A stretch of 64,000 nt of DNA from Yersinia intermedia (GTDB taxonomy: Bacteria > Pseudomonadota > Gammaproteobacteria > Enterobacterales > Enterobacteriaceae). The stretch's first letter is position 1, and every line of letters begins with the position of its first letter. The position numbers and the translations under genes are program-made. Shown here piece after piece: positions 12,199 to 21,603 of the stretch. Location: positions 2,418,001 to 2,482,000 of the forward strand of contig NZ_LR134116.1 of NCBI RefSeq assembly GCF_900635455.1, written 5' to 3'. A model generated the notes under the pieces. That model was not told the DNA's origin. It worked only from the letters and a program-made list of their open reading frames with translations, and searched no databases.

Positions 12199-13245
12199 TT
12201 ATAACAAAGGTTTTTCGCCACGCTGCCACCAGCGTAATAATAGACGATCAGCACTTTCTGCCGCGCTGCCGGTAAAACGGTCCATCAGACGTTTGCGCCG
12301 CGCATAATGCACACCTATAACCTCATGATTATCCATTTCAGCAATCAATAAATCATCACTGGTACCAATAGCATCAACCAACCCTTTATCTTTGGCCTGG
12401 GTGCCAAACCAGTGTTCACCGGTCGCAACCGCATCAATGTCCAAAGAGGGGCGTTGCTGCTGCACGAACTGTTTGAATAACAGGTGCGTTTCATTTAAAT
12501 CTTCACGGAATTTCTCGCGCCCTTGCTCGGTATTCTCACCAAACAATGTCAGCGTGCGTTTAAACTCACCAGCGGTGTGCAACTCGACATCAATATCGTT
12601 CTTTTTTAGCAAGCGGTGGAAGTTCGGGATTTGGGCCACAACACCGATGGAGCCAATGATAGCAAAGGGCGCACTGATGATACGATCAGCCACACAAGCC
12701 ATCATATAACCCCCACTGGCCGCTACTTTATCTACCGCAACCGTCAGGCGAATCCCTTTATGGCGCAAACGCTCCAATTGCGAGGCTGCTAAACCATAAC
12801 CGTGCACCACACCGCCAGGGCTTTCGAGGCGGAGCAGCACTTCATCTTGCGCACTAGCAACCGCCAACACTGCGGAAATCTCTTCTCGCAATGACGTCAC
12901 TTCATGCGCATCAATGCTACCTTTAAAATCAATCACATACAGACAGGGTTTTACTGCTGCCACCGCACCGGCTTTGGCGCGCTGCTTCTTCAGTTTTTGA
13001 TCCGATTTTTGCTGCTTCTTAAACTCTTTGATCCAGGTTTTTTGTTCTGCATGGCTCATGCGCGCCAGCCGCATTTCCCGCTGCATTTCCTTATACTGCT
13101 CACCCAGATCAACCAGATTCAATTCTCCCCGTTGCCCTTGTTTTCTCATCCCTTGGCTGACAACCAGTAACACTACCGCACCAATGGCGACCACAATCGT
13201 CACTACTTTGGCCAGAAACAGTCCGTACAGAGAAATTAACTCCAC
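12199..13245 (-). CDS. sohB: SohB, inner-membrane S49 family serine peptidase
   Basis: Signal-peptide-peptidase-like protease; in E. coli it suppresses loss of the periplasmic protease DegP when overexpressed. An N-terminal membrane helix (residues 8-30) precedes a basic, Gln-rich linker (residues 60-95, KKQQKSDQKLKKQRAK). The S49 catalytic domain has LRLESPGGVVHGYG (about residue 160) and the serine in DKVAASGGYMMAC (about residue 195). Length 348 residues, close to the E. coli protein. Divergent from yciK. Confidence 0.95.
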   Translation of the reverse strand: MELISLYGLFLAKVVTIVVAIGAVVLLVVSQGMRKQGQRGELNLVDLGEQYKEMQREMRLARMSHAEQKTWIKEFKKQQKSDQKLKKQRAKAGAVAAVKPCLYVIDFKGSIDAHEVTSLREEISAVLAVASAQDEVLLRLESPGGVVHGYGLAASQLERLRHKGIRLTVAVDKVAASGGYMMACVADRIISAPFAIIGSIGVVAQIPNFHRLLKKNDIDVELHTAGEFKRTLTLFGENTEQGREKFREDLNETHLLFKQFVQQQRPSLDIDAVATGEHWFGTQAKDKGLVDAIGTSDDLLIAEMDNHEVIGVHYARRKRLMDRFTGSAAESADRLLLRWWQRGEKPLL

Positions 13246-13416
13246 AAATACCGCCTTTATTCATCTGCTATTAGAGAGATACCTGCATTCTAGCGAACCC
13301 GTAAGCTGCCGTCTTGCGCAAATGAAAAATTGCATTGGTTTCGCTTAAATATAAGAATGTAAAACATATCGCGGCATGTCTGAATACAATATCTGCCGCC
13401 AGTAAGAGGAATAGTT

Positions 13417-14178
13417 ATGCATTATCAACCTAAAAACGACCTGCTCAATAATCGCACTATCCTGGTGACGGGAGCAGGTGATGGTATTGGTCGCGAAGCG
13501 GCCCTGACTTATGCCCGTTTTGGTGCTCGTTTAGTGTTAGTTGGCCGAACGGAAAGTAAATTGATTGCTGTACAGCAACAGATAGCTGAGGCTCAAGGGT
13601 TACCAGCGTTAGCACTGCCACTTGACCTATTACATGCAACAGAACAAGATTGCCAGCAGTTAGCAGGAACCCTAAGCCAGCATGTTTCTCATCTGGACGG
13701 TGTGTTACATAATGCCGGTTTATTAGGCGATATCGCCCCAATGGCGGAGCAGAATATTGCCCTCTGGCAAGAGGTGATGCAAGTGAATGTAAATGCGACA
13801 TTTATGCTTACTCAAGCGCTTTTGCCTCTGCTATTGAAATCCCACAGCGCCTCTCTGGTCTTCACCAGCTCTAGCGTTGGTCGCCAGGGCCGTTCTGGCT
13901 GGGGGGCTTATGCAGTATCCAAATTTGCCACTGAAGGCATGATGCAAGTGCTTGCAGAAGAATATAAACACAGCAATCTGCGGGTTAATTGTATTAATCC
14001 GGGGGGAACCCGGACTCAGATGCGGGCGTCCGCCTTCCCTGACGAAGATGCGGCTAAGTTAAAAACGCCTGCTGATATTATGCCGCTGTATCTTTATCTT
14101 ATGAGTGATGATAGCCGCAGAAAAACCGGTATCAGTTTCGATGCACAACCCGGCCGCAAACCCGGCCCCGCCGAATAA
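13417..14178 (+). CDS. yciK: YciK, short-chain dehydrogenase/reductase
   Basis: NAD(P)-dependent oxidoreductase of the classical SDR family; the substrate is not established. The nucleotide-binding motif TGAGDGIG lies at residues 19-26, the NAG motif in LHNAG (about residue 93) and the catalytic YxxxK in GAYAVSKFATEG (about residue 165). Length 253 residues, as in E. coli. RBS AGAGGA. Only 11 bases separate it from btuR, so the two are probably cotranscribed, as in E. coli. Confidence 0.94.
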   Translation: MHYQPKNDLLNNRTILVTGAGDGIGREAALTYARFGARLVLVGRTESKLIAVQQQIAEAQGLPALALPLDLLHATEQDCQQLAGTLSQHVSHLDGVLHNAGLLGDIAPMAEQNIALWQEVMQVNVNATFMLTQALLPLLLKSHSASLVFTSSSVGRQGRSGWGAYAVSKFATEGMMQVLAEEYKHSNLRVNCINPGGTRTQMRASAFPDEDAAKLKTPADIMPLYLYLMSDDSRRKTGISFDAQPGRKPGPAE

Positions 14179-14189
14179 AGGAACATGTT

Positions 14190-14780
14190 ATGTCTGAAGA
14201 ACGCCACCAGCAGCGCCAACAAAAAATAAAAGAAAAGGTTGAATCACGGGTTGCGGCAGCGCAAGAAACACGCGGCATCATGATTGTTTTTACCGGTAAC
14301 GGCAAAGGCAAGACCACCGCCGCTTTTGGTACGGTGACCCGGGCGGTCGGGCATGGCCTGAAAGCGGGAGTGATTCAGTTTATTAAAGGTGAATGGCCTA
14401 ACGGTGAGAAAAACCTGTTGCAACAACATGGGGTTGAATTTCAGGTTATGGCGACCGGTTTTACCTGGAATACGCAGAATAGAGAAACCGATACCGCCGC
14501 CTGCCAAGGTGTGTGGCAACACGGGTTGCTAATGTTGGCAGACCCAAGCCTGGATTTAGTGGTGCTGGATGAGCTGACTTATATGGTCGCCTATGACTAT
14601 CTGCCACTTGATGAGGTTATCACAGCACTCAAGCAGCGCCCGGCCCATCAAACTGTGATTATTACTGGCCGTGGCTGCCACCGCGACTTGTTAGAAATGG
14701 CCGATACCGTCAGTGAATTACGCCCGGTCAAACATGCTTTTGATGCCGGAGTTAAAGCACAGCAAGGTATTGACTGGTAA
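14190..14780 (+). CDS. btuR: BtuR (CobO), corrinoid adenosyltransferase
   Basis: Transfers the adenosyl group of ATP to the cobalt of cob(I)alamin, giving the coenzyme form. The P-loop FTGNGKGKTTAAFG lies at residues 33-46. VVLDELTYMVAYDYL (about residue 125) and VIITGRGC (about residue 155) are also typical of the CobA/BtuR family. Length 196 residues, same as E. coli. RBS AAAGGA. Downstream of yciK and followed by a terminator. Confidence 0.95.
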   Translation: MSEERHQQRQQKIKEKVESRVAAAQETRGIMIVFTGNGKGKTTAAFGTVTRAVGHGLKAGVIQFIKGEWPNGEKNLLQQHGVEFQVMATGFTWNTQNRETDTAACQGVWQHGLLMLADPSLDLVVLDELTYMVAYDYLPLDEVITALKQRPAHQTVIITGRGCHRDLLEMADTVSELRPVKHAFDAGVKAQQGIDW

Positions 14781-14808
14781 TTCGCAGTATTCATGCAAAT
14801 CAATAAGG

Positions 14809-14837
14809 TGCCGCAGAGGTAATATCTGCGGCATTTT
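14809..14837 (+). terminator. btuR terminator
   Basis: Nine-base-pair stem TGCCGCAGA / TCTGCGGCA with a seven-base loop followed by TTTT, 28 bases past the btuR stop. Confidence 0.85.
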
Positions 14838-14966
14838 CGCTAGATAGATAAATAGAGACACGCTAGTTTTTTATACTTTAGGAAGGAAAAGGATATCTGA
14901 GGAAGTGGGATGATGTGAATGCATAAAATGAATGAGGGGGAGAAAAGGATCCCCCCCTTAGATGAA

Positions 14967-15995
14967 TTACCCGCGCTTGTTCGATCCGCGACGAGCTGCC
15001 GTTGCTGCTGGCGCTGCATTACCCGCATTTTGACGAGTAGAACTTTTACGAGCAGAACCTTGACGGCCCGCGACCTGGCGGCCAGCGACTTCAGTGTGGC
15101 GTTTAACCGCACGACGGATTTGATTGGCTTTAACCCGGCGTCTGTCTTTCTCTACAGGCAATTTACTGACTGTTTCAGAATTCAATTCGACCAACTCACG
15201 CAGGTAGTTGGTTGCCTTTAGATCCAATTCGGTCCAACCGCCGCGTGGCAGCCCCTTCGGCAAATTAATATCACCATAACGCACACGAATCAGACGACTA
15301 ACCTGCACGCCAACAGCTTCCCACAAGCGGCGAACTTCACGGTTGCGCCCTTCGGTTAACGTAACGTTATACCACTGGTTAATCCCCTCTCCGCCTTGGA
15401 AGCTAATGGTGCGAAAAGCTGCCGGACCATCGTCCAACTGCACGCCACGGCTGAGTTGTTTGATTTTCTCGTCATCGATTTGACCAAACACCCGCACGGC
15501 ATATTCGCGCTCGACTTCACGGCTTGGATGCATCAGACGGTTGGCAAGTTCACCATCAGTGGTGAACAATAATAAACCTGACGTATTCACGTCCAGACGA
15601 CCTACTGCCACCCAACGCGAACCGCGCAGTTTTGGCAAACGATCGAATACCGTTGGGCGACCTTCGGGATCGTTACGCGTACAGAGTTCACCTTCCGGCT
15701 TGTAATATGCCAAAACACGGCAAACAGCCTCTTCAGATTCTTTAATAGAAAGAAGATGACCATCGAGGCGAATTTTGGTGGCCTGAGTGACTTCAACACG
15801 ATCACCCAGTGTTGATATTTTGCCATCAACACTGACGCGGCCTTGTTGGATAATGGTTTCGATTTCCCGACGCGAGCCATGACCGGCCCGTGCCAAGATT
15901 TTCTGTAATTTTTCACCCACAATTTTATCGCCCTGTGGTTTAGGGCTTTGTGGCTTTGAGTTTGGTAATTTTTGGTTTTCTGACTTCTCGCTCAT
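14967..15995 (-). CDS. rluB: RluB, 23S rRNA pseudouridine synthase (U2605)
   Basis: Makes pseudouridine 2605 in 23S rRNA. An N-terminal S4 RNA-binding domain ([18 protein letters not shown], residues 28-45) precedes the RsuA-family catalytic domain with the aspartate in [15 protein letters not shown] (about residue 132) and the [13 protein letters not shown] block (about residue 214). The product is 342 residues against 291 in E. coli. The extra length is a Lys/Arg/Ala-rich low-complexity tail from about residue 295, with a short internal duplication ([10 protein letters not shown]). Such basic tails vary among enterobacterial RluB proteins and probably aid RNA binding (inference). Confidence 0.94.
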   Translation of the reverse strand: MSEKSENQKLPNSKPQSPKPQGDKIVGEKLQKILARAGHGSRREIETIIQQGRVSVDGKISTLGDRVEVTQATKIRLDGHLLSIKESEEAVCRVLAYYKPEGELCTRNDPEGRPTVFDRLPKLRGSRWVAVGRLDVNTSGLLLFTTDGELANRLMHPSREVEREYAVRVFGQIDDEKIKQLSRGVQLDDGPAAFRTISFQGGEGINQWYNVTLTEGRNREVRRLWEAVGVQVSRLIRVRYGDINLPKGLPRGGWTELDLKATNYLRELVELNSETVSKLPVEKDRRRVKANQIRRAVKRHTEVAGRQVAGRQGSARKSSTRQNAGNAAPAATAARRGSNKRG

Positions 15996-16286
15996 TGAGC
16001 AACCTCTAATGTCGCCTTCACAGGCGTCGAGTTATATATTGTAATCAATAAGTTAAGCTCACAATCAAGCAAAACTCACTGATTGTAATACATTTTGGAA
16101 CACAGCATGGCGCACTAAAAAGGGTGCAGGCGGCTTCACACGCTGGTTCGTGACCCGACATATTACACTAATTTCACACTCAAGGATTCAAAAAGTGTCT
16201 GCCCCCCTTTTCACTTGCCCAAAGGTGCACGGGGCCAAGACTGAATTTCGGTTATACCGTATCCAACATCCCAGATATAAAGATAT

Positions 16287-16907
16287 TTAGCGGAACGGCG
16301 TGGCGTCCCCCGCTCCTTCACGAATAACTTCAGGAGAAGAATCCGTCAGGTCAATAACGGTAGTAGGCTGTTGCCCTAATGAACCACCATGAATAATTAA
16401 ATCCACTTGCTTGCCGAGATGGTCTTTGATCTCTTCTGGATCGGACTCAGCAAAGTCATTACCCGGTAGCATCAATGTCGTTGACATCAATGGCTCACCT
16501 AATACATCCAGCAACGCCAGCGCAATAGGGTTAGATGGCACACGTAAACCAATAGTTTTACGTTTGTCATTCATCAAACGCCGAGGAACTTCTTTCGTCG
16601 CCTTCAATATAAAGGTGTAGTTGCCAGGGGTATTATTTTTGATCAGCCGAAACGCCGAATTATCAACATATGCATAGGTCGATAACTCAGACAAATCACG
16701 GCATACCAGTGTGAAGTTATGATTACCATCTAATTGGCGGATGCGACAGATACGTTCCATTGCCGCTTTATCTTCTAAACGGCAGCCAAGGGCATAACCA
16801 GAATCTGTCGGATAAACCACCACCCCGCCCTTGCGTAACACATCAACACTTTGGTTGATCAGTCGCGGCTGAGGGTTTTCCGGGTGTATATAAAAAAATT
16901 GACTCAT
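16287..16907 (-). CDS. yciO: YciO, Sua5/YciO/YrdC family protein
   Basis: Member of the family that contains TsaC, which makes threonylcarbamoyl-AMP for tRNA t6A modification; the role of YciO itself is less clear. The family nucleotide and threonine-binding segments are visible: KGGVVVYPTDSGYALGC (about residues 27-43) and the KRKTIGLRVPSN block (about residue 115). Length 206 residues, as E. coli YciO. It lies 12 bases downstream of rnm on the same strand, suggesting an operon, as in E. coli. Confidence 0.93.
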   Translation of the reverse strand: MSQFFYIHPENPQPRLINQSVDVLRKGGVVVYPTDSGYALGCRLEDKAAMERICRIRQLDGNHNFTLVCRDLSELSTYAYVDNSAFRLIKNNTPGNYTFILKATKEVPRRLMNDKRKTIGLRVPSNPIALALLDVLGEPLMSTTLMLPGNDFAESDPEEIKDHLGKQVDLIIHGGSLGQQPTTVIDLTDSSPEVIREGAGDATPFR

Positions 16908-16919
16908 GACACTACCTCA

Positions 16920-17870
16920 TCATTCAACATATACGTTAGCTGGCTCTACAGGCCAATCACGCCATACCGGTTCCACCCCAGCGGGGAGCCACAATTTGCG
17001 GCCCAATTCAATCCAGGCGCAAGGCTGATGGAAATCAGATCCCTGGGATGCAAGTAAATTATAGTCGCGCGCGTACTGCGCAAGCTGCGCTCGTTCATGG
17101 GGAGCCTGCTGGCACTGAGCAACTTCCATCGCATCTCCGCCATGCTCAGCAAAATGGGCTAATAAACGTTTCAACCATTTGGCGGTTAAATCGTAACGAC
17201 CAGGGTGCGCCAAAACCGCTTGCCCACCAGATTGCTTAATGGCTTCAATGGCTTGTTCTATTGTACACCATTGCGCTGGGACATAACCGGTCTTGCCTTT
17301 GGCTAAATACTTTTTAAAAACCTGCCCGACATTACTCGCTAACCCCAACTCCACCAGATAACGGGCGAAATGCCCACGGGTTACCTGGCCGCCCCCCGCC
17401 AAGCGGTTCGCACCTTCCCAAGCCCCAGGAATACGTGCTTTTGCCAGACGCGCACTTATCTCTTGCGCTCGAAGATGGCGATAGTTGGACTGCTCACTCA
17501 ATAATTTGCAGATACTGGCATGCTGGGTATCAATGCCCAACCCCACAATATGAATCTCGTGGTTTTCCCATAATGTGGAAATTTCCACCCCGGCAATAAG
17601 CTGCAATGCCAATTGTTGCTGGGCAATGGTGGTAGCCGCTTCTGCCAGCCCTGCGGTGGTATCGTGATCAGTAATAGCCAACACCCCCACCCGCATTTGC
17701 GCCGCTCTTATTACCAGCGCTGAGGGAGTCAATAAACCGTCCGACGCAGTGGTATGGCTATGCAAATCATAAAGTGTAAAGGCCGTTGATGTGGCAGCAG
17801 CATCCTTATCAGCAGGGATGGTGCTATCAATCAAAACAGGTTTATTTATCAAAACGGTCTTATTAATCAA
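16920..17870 (-). CDS. rnm: Rnm (YciV/TrpH), PHP-domain 5'-3' exoribonuclease RNase AM
   Basis: PHP-family metal-dependent phosphoesterase; the E. coli enzyme matures the 5' ends of rRNAs and degrades short RNAs and nucleoside 3',5'-bisphosphates. Metal motifs are visible: DLHSHTTASDG (about residue 34), LAITDHDTTAG (about residue 64), the EIHIVGLGID segment and LAHPGRYDL, with QGSDFHQP near the end. The 5' end is uncertain. No ATG exists before the PHP motif, and the frame opens with three TTG candidates (17870, 17852, 17834) lying in a threefold hexapeptide repeat LINKTV-LINKPV-LIDSTI. I list the first TTG. Divergent from the trp operon as in E. coli. Confidence 0.88.
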   Translation of the reverse strand: MINKTVLINKPVLIDSTIPADKDAAATSTAFTLYDLHSHTTASDGLLTPSALVIRAAQMRVGVLAITDHDTTAGLAEAATTIAQQQLALQLIAGVEISTLWENHEIHIVGLGIDTQHASICKLLSEQSNYRHLRAQEISARLAKARIPGAWEGANRLAGGGQVTRGHFARYLVELGLASNVGQVFKKYLAKGKTGYVPAQWCTIEQAIEAIKQSGGQAVLAHPGRYDLTAKWLKRLLAHFAEHGGDAMEVAQCQQAPHERAQLAQYARDYNLLASQGSDFHQPCAWIELGRKLWLPAGVEPVWRDWPVEPANVYVE

Positions 17871-18018
17871 AACAAAAGTCCGAAAAAACGTGGCTGGCTA
17901 TCATACCCGTTAATAAGACGCTAACGTTAATCAAACTTGACCGCACTCAGCCACCTGGATTGAATTAAAGTGTAATAGGTAACCATACAGACTTTGTTAG
18001 AAAACAATCAATCAAGGG

Positions 18019-18052
18019 TTGACATTCATCTCGCGAACTAGTTAACTAGTAC
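18019..18052 (+). promoter_or_regulatory. trp promoter and TrpR operator
   Basis: TTGACA (18019-18024), a 17-base spacer and TTAACT (18042-18047). The TrpR operator GAACTAGTTAACTAGTAC (18035-18052) overlaps the -10 box and matches the E. coli trp operator. By comparison with E. coli the transcript should start near 18055. Confidence 0.93.
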
Positions 18053-18071
18053 GCAAGTTCACAAGGCACTT

Positions 18072-18140
18072 AAGCATCTAAGTAAGCAGCAAGCGAACGT
18101 AGCTAACACCCCTACGGCTTCAAGGACTAGGGGGATAAAC
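18072..18140 (+). repeat. Repeat-like insert in the trp leader, with hairpin
   Basis: The leader between the predicted start site (about 18055) and trpL is about 117 bases, against about 26 in E. coli. The extra part resembles the core of the intergenic repeat found elsewhere in this window: AGCTAACACCCCT here against AGCCAACACCCCT in the array near 25.7 kb. It contains a hairpin CCCCTA / TAGGGG (18109-18133). Boundaries are approximate and the relationship is by eye. Confidence 0.5.
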
Positions 18141-18171
18141 TGAATGCAATCATAGAGAGTAGTGACTGATA

Positions 18172-18234
18172 ATGAAAACTTCCCTGATTTCCTTACTGCG
18201 TTGGTGGCACATCTCCCTCTCTCGGGCGGTGTAA
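18172..18234 (+). CDS. trpL: TrpL, trp operon leader peptide
   Basis: A 20-residue open frame, MKTSLISLL then RWWHISLSRAV, with the tandem Trp codons TGG TGG at positions 11-12. Ribosome stalling at these codons when tryptophan is scarce prevents formation of the attenuator hairpin 40 bases downstream. E. coli TrpL is 14 residues with Trp codons at 10-11, so this peptide is longer after the Trp pair. No strong ribosome-binding site is obvious before the ATG. Confidence 0.92.
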   Translation: MKTSLISLLRWWHISLSRAV

Positions 18235-18271
18235 TCACGCATATCAGTCACCAGACAATGCAGATTGCTTC

Positions 18272-18296
18272 AGCCCGCTAATAGCGGGCTTTTTTA
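18272..18296 (+). terminator. trp attenuator terminator
   Basis: AGCCCGCT-AAT-AGCGGGCT followed by TTTTT, positioned 38 bases after trpL and 40 before trpE. This is the 3:4 hairpin of trp attenuation. Confidence 0.92.
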
Positions 18297-18335
18297 TGGA
18301 CAGATTTCAGCGTAATCCCTTTTCAGGAAAGATAA

Positions 18336-19901
18336 ATGATGCAAACTTCGCGCCCCACATTACAGTTACTGAGCGCTCAGGCGTGTTACCGCGATGACCC
18401 AACCGCGCTGTTTCACCAACTCTGCGGCGCGCGGCCTGCCACTTTGCTGCTTGAATCAGCAGAAGTGACCAGCAAGCAGAATCTAAAAAGTCTGCTGATT
18501 ATTGATAGCGCGCTGCGTATCACTGCCCTTGAGCAGAAAGTCACGATCGAAGCGCTCAGTCGCAATGGCGCATCTTTATTACCGTTACTAGATGCCGCCT
18601 TACCGCCGCAAGTAGAGATTCAAGTACGCCCGAATGGCCGTGAGTTAACTTTCCCTGTCATTAATGAAGTGCAAGATGAAGACTCACGCTTACAGTCATT
18701 ATCGGTTTTTGATGCGCTACGCCTGCTACTAAAACTGGTTGATGCCCCAGAGTCTGAGCGGGAAGCCGTCTTCATTGGCGGTCTGTTTGCTTACGATTTG
18801 GTGGCAGGTTTTGAGAATCTCCCCCCGCTGCGCCATGACCAACGTTGCCCGGATTTCTGCTTCTATTTAGCCGAAACCTTGTTGATATTGGATCATCAGC
18901 ATCGTTCAACGCAGCTACAAGCCAGTCTGTTCACCACCGACGAGGGCGAGCATTCACGCCTGACCCAGCGTTTAGAGCAAATTAGCCACCAGCTACAGCA
19001 AGCGCCGCAACCGATCCCGGCCAAGTCAGTGCCTGAAATGGAGTTACAGTGTAACCAGTCTGACGAAGAGTACGGCGCAGTCGTAGCCCAATTGCAGTTG
19101 GCTATCCGGGAAGGCGAAATTTTCCAGGTTGTGCCTTCACGCCGTTTCTCACTGCCTTGCCCATCGCCACTGGCCGCATACCAAACACTAAAAGATCATA
19201 ATCCCAGCCCGTATATGTTCTTTATGCAGGATAACGAATTCGCCCTGTTTGGTGCTTCGCCAGAAAGTGCGCTGAAATATGATGCCACCAACCGCCAGAT
19301 TGAGATTTACCCGATTGCCGGTACGCGACCGCGTGGCCGCCGTGCCAATGGTGAATTGGATCGCGATTTAGATAGCCGTATTGAGCTGGAAATGCGCACT
19401 GACCATAAAGAACTGGCTGAACATCTGATGCTGGTGGATTTAGCGCGTAATGATTTGGCCCGTATTTGCGAACCGGGCAGCCGCTATGTAGCCGATTTAA
19501 CTAAAGTTGACCGCTATTCCTTTGTGATGCATTTAGTCTCACGCGTTGTGGGCACACTGCGTCAGGATCTGGATGTACTGCATGCTTATCAAGCCTGTAT
19601 GAATATGGGCACCCTGAGCGGCGCACCGAAAGTCCGCGCTATGCAATTGATTGCGGGCAGTGAGGGGTCGCGCCGGGGCAGTTACGGTGGCGCGGTGGGT
19701 TACTTTACCGCACACGGCGATTTGGACACCTGCATTGTGATCCGCTCGGCTTATGTCGAAGACGGTATCGCCACGGTGCAAGCGGGGGCGGGTGTGGTGA
19801 TCGACTCTATTCCACAGGCCGAAGCCGATGAAACTCGCAATAAAGCACGTGCGGTACTGCGCGCGATTGCCACCGCACACCATGCCAGGGAGATCTTCTA
19901 A
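18336..19901 (+). CDS. trpE: TrpE, anthranilate synthase component I
   Basis: Converts chorismate to anthranilate with ammonia supplied by TrpG. The tryptophan feedback-binding LLLES motif lies at residues 37-41. The chorismate-binding domain carries PIAGTRPRG (about residue 328), [10 protein letters not shown] and [11 protein letters not shown]. Length 521 residues; ATGATG at 18336/18339 offers two starts and AGGA fits 18336 better. The stop overlaps the trpG start (TAATG), implying translational coupling of the two subunits. Confidence 0.97.
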   Translation: MMQTSRPTLQLLSAQACYRDDPTALFHQLCGARPATLLLESAEVTSKQNLKSLLIIDSALRITALEQKVTIEALSRNGASLLPLLDAALPPQVEIQVRPNGRELTFPVINEVQDEDSRLQSLSVFDALRLLLKLVDAPESEREAVFIGGLFAYDLVAGFENLPPLRHDQRCPDFCFYLAETLLILDHQHRSTQLQASLFTTDEGEHSRLTQRLEQISHQLQQAPQPIPAKSVPEMELQCNQSDEEYGAVVAQLQLAIREGEIFQVVPSRRFSLPCPSPLAAYQTLKDHNPSPYMFFMQDNEFALFGASPESALKYDATNRQIEIYPIAGTRPRGRRANGELDRDLDSRIELEMRTDHKELAEHLMLVDLARNDLARICEPGSRYVADLTKVDRYSFVMHLVSRVVGTLRQDLDVLHAYQACMNMGTLSGAPKVRAMQLIAGSEGSRRGSYGGAVGYFTAHGDLDTCIVIRSAYVEDGIATVQAGAGVVIDSIPQAEADETRNKARAVLRAIATAHHAREIF

Positions 19902-20497
19902 TGGCTGATATCTTGCTGCTCGATAATATTGACTCCTTTACGTATAACCTGGTGGACCAATTACGCTCCAGTGGTCATCGGGTGGTGATTTACCGTAACC
20001 AAATCGCCGCTGACACCATTATCGCTCGCTTGCAACAACTCGAACAACCGGTGCTGATGCTCTCACCTGGCCCCGGCACACCGGCACTGGCGGGGTGTAT
20101 GCCCGAATTATTGCAACGCTTACGCGGGCAGTTACCCATTATCGGTATTTGCCTTGGTCATCAGGCCATCATCGAAGCTTATGGCGGCCATGTTGGGCAA
20201 GCAGGAGAGATACTGCACGGCAAAGCCTCGGCCATTGAACACGATGGAAAAGGTATGTTTGCAGGCATGCCTAATCCGCTGCCGGTAGCCCGTTATCACT
20301 CATTAGTGGGCAGCAATATCCCAACAGAATTAACCGTTAACGCCCGTTTTGGTGAGATGGTTATGGCAGTTCGCCATGATGCACACCGCGTGTGTGGCTA
20401 CCAATTCCACCCGGAATCTATTTTAACCACCCATGGTGCTCGTCTACTTGAGCAGACGCTGGACTGGGCGTTATGCCCGCCACATATGAAGCTGTAG
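19901..20497 (+). CDS. trpG: TrpG, anthranilate synthase glutamine amidotransferase subunit
   Basis: Class I glutamine amidotransferase giving ammonia to TrpE. The nucleophile cysteine is in GICLGHQAI (about residue 85), the oxyanion region in SPGPGTP (about residue 56), and the catalytic His-Glu in FHPES (about residue 172). In E. coli this domain is fused to TrpD; here it ends with a normal stop and an 83-base gap precedes trpD, the arrangement known from Serratia and Yersinia. Confidence 0.96.
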   Translation: MADILLLDNIDSFTYNLVDQLRSSGHRVVIYRNQIAADTIIARLQQLEQPVLMLSPGPGTPALAGCMPELLQRLRGQLPIIGICLGHQAIIEAYGGHVGQAGEILHGKASAIEHDGKGMFAGMPNPLPVARYHSLVGSNIPTELTVNARFGEMVMAVRHDAHRVCGYQFHPESILTTHGARLLEQTLDWALCPPHMKL

Positions 20498-20580
20498 CGG
20501 TGCTAGCTACATTCGTTACTCGCTGGCTGTCTCCCTGTAACACCATGTTCTTTGGGTAGGGTGTAATTAAGGACTATAAG

Positions 20581-21600
20581 ATGCAAAATTTATTATTATC
20601 AAAAGAATTATTATTAGAAAAACTGTTTCAGGCTAAATCCCTGACCCAAGCTGAAAGCCAAATTCTGTTTAGCTCTATCGTGCGTGGCGAACTGGAAGCG
20701 AGCCAATTGGCGGCGGCGTTAATCAGTATGAAAGTACGCGGTGAAACACCCGCCGAAATAGCGGGCGCAGCACAAGCCTTATTGGCGGATGCACAACCCT
20801 TCCCGCGCCCGGATTACCTGTTCGCCGATATCGTTGGTACCGGGGGGGATGGTACTAACAGTATTAATATCTCTACTGCCAGCGCCTTTGTTGCCGCCAG
20901 TTGCGGCGTAAAAGTCGCCAAGCATGGCAATCGCAGTGTTTCCAGCCGTTCAGGTTCATCAGACTTGCTGGCCGCATTTGGTATTCGCCTGGACATGAGC
21001 GCGGAGCAATCGAGATTAGCATTGGATGAGTTAGGGGTTTGCTTCTTGTTTGCACCGCAGTATCACACTGGCTTTCGCCACGCGATGCCGGTTCGCCAAC
21101 AGTTGAAGACCCGCACCCTGTTTAATGTGTTGGGGCCATTAATTAACCCGGCTCGCCCGCCGTTGGCGCTGATTGGTGTTTACAGCCCTGAGTTGGTATT
21201 ACCTATCGCGCAAACCCTGCAAGTGTTGGGTTACCAACGTGCCGCAGTGGTGCACGGTGGCGGAATGGATGAAGTGGCAATTCATGCACCGACTCAGGTT
21301 GCTGAGCTGAATAACGGCAGCATCGAAAGCTATGAATTGGCACCGGAAGATTTTGGTCTGAACCGCTATCCACTTGGCGCGTTACAAGGCGGCGCACCGG
21401 AAGAAAACCGTGACATTTTAGCACGGTTGTTACAAGGTAAAGGTGAACCGGCACACGCCGCAGCCGTGGCGGCTAACGTGGCGTTATTGCTGAAGTTGCA
21501 CGGTCAGGAAAACCTGCGCCATAACGCGCAGCAGGCATTGGAAATGATTCACAGCGGTCAGGCTTTTGATCGTGTTACCGCTCTGGCGGCGAGAGGATAA
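20581..21600 (+). CDS. trpD: TrpD, anthranilate phosphoribosyltransferase
   Basis: Second step of tryptophan synthesis: attaches phosphoribose from PRPP to anthranilate. The PRPP loop [14 protein letters not shown] lies near residue 80 and [15 protein letters not shown] near residue 110. Length 339 residues, a stand-alone enzyme. RBS AAGGA. Its first codons are strikingly rich in A and T (a run of TTATTATTATCA). Three bases separate it from trpCF. Confidence 0.96.
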   Translation: MQNLLLSKELLLEKLFQAKSLTQAESQILFSSIVRGELEASQLAAALISMKVRGETPAEIAGAAQALLADAQPFPRPDYLFADIVGTGGDGTNSINISTASAFVAASCGVKVAKHGNRSVSSRSGSSDLLAAFGIRLDMSAEQSRLALDELGVCFLFAPQYHTGFRHAMPVRQQLKTRTLFNVLGPLINPARPPLALIGVYSPELVLPIAQTLQVLGYQRAAVVHGGGMDEVAIHAPTQVAELNNGSIESYELAPEDFGLNRYPLGALQGGAPEENRDILARLLQGKGEPAHAAAVAANVALLLKLHGQENLRHNAQQALEMIHSGQAFDRVTALAARG

Positions 21601-21603
21601 ATC

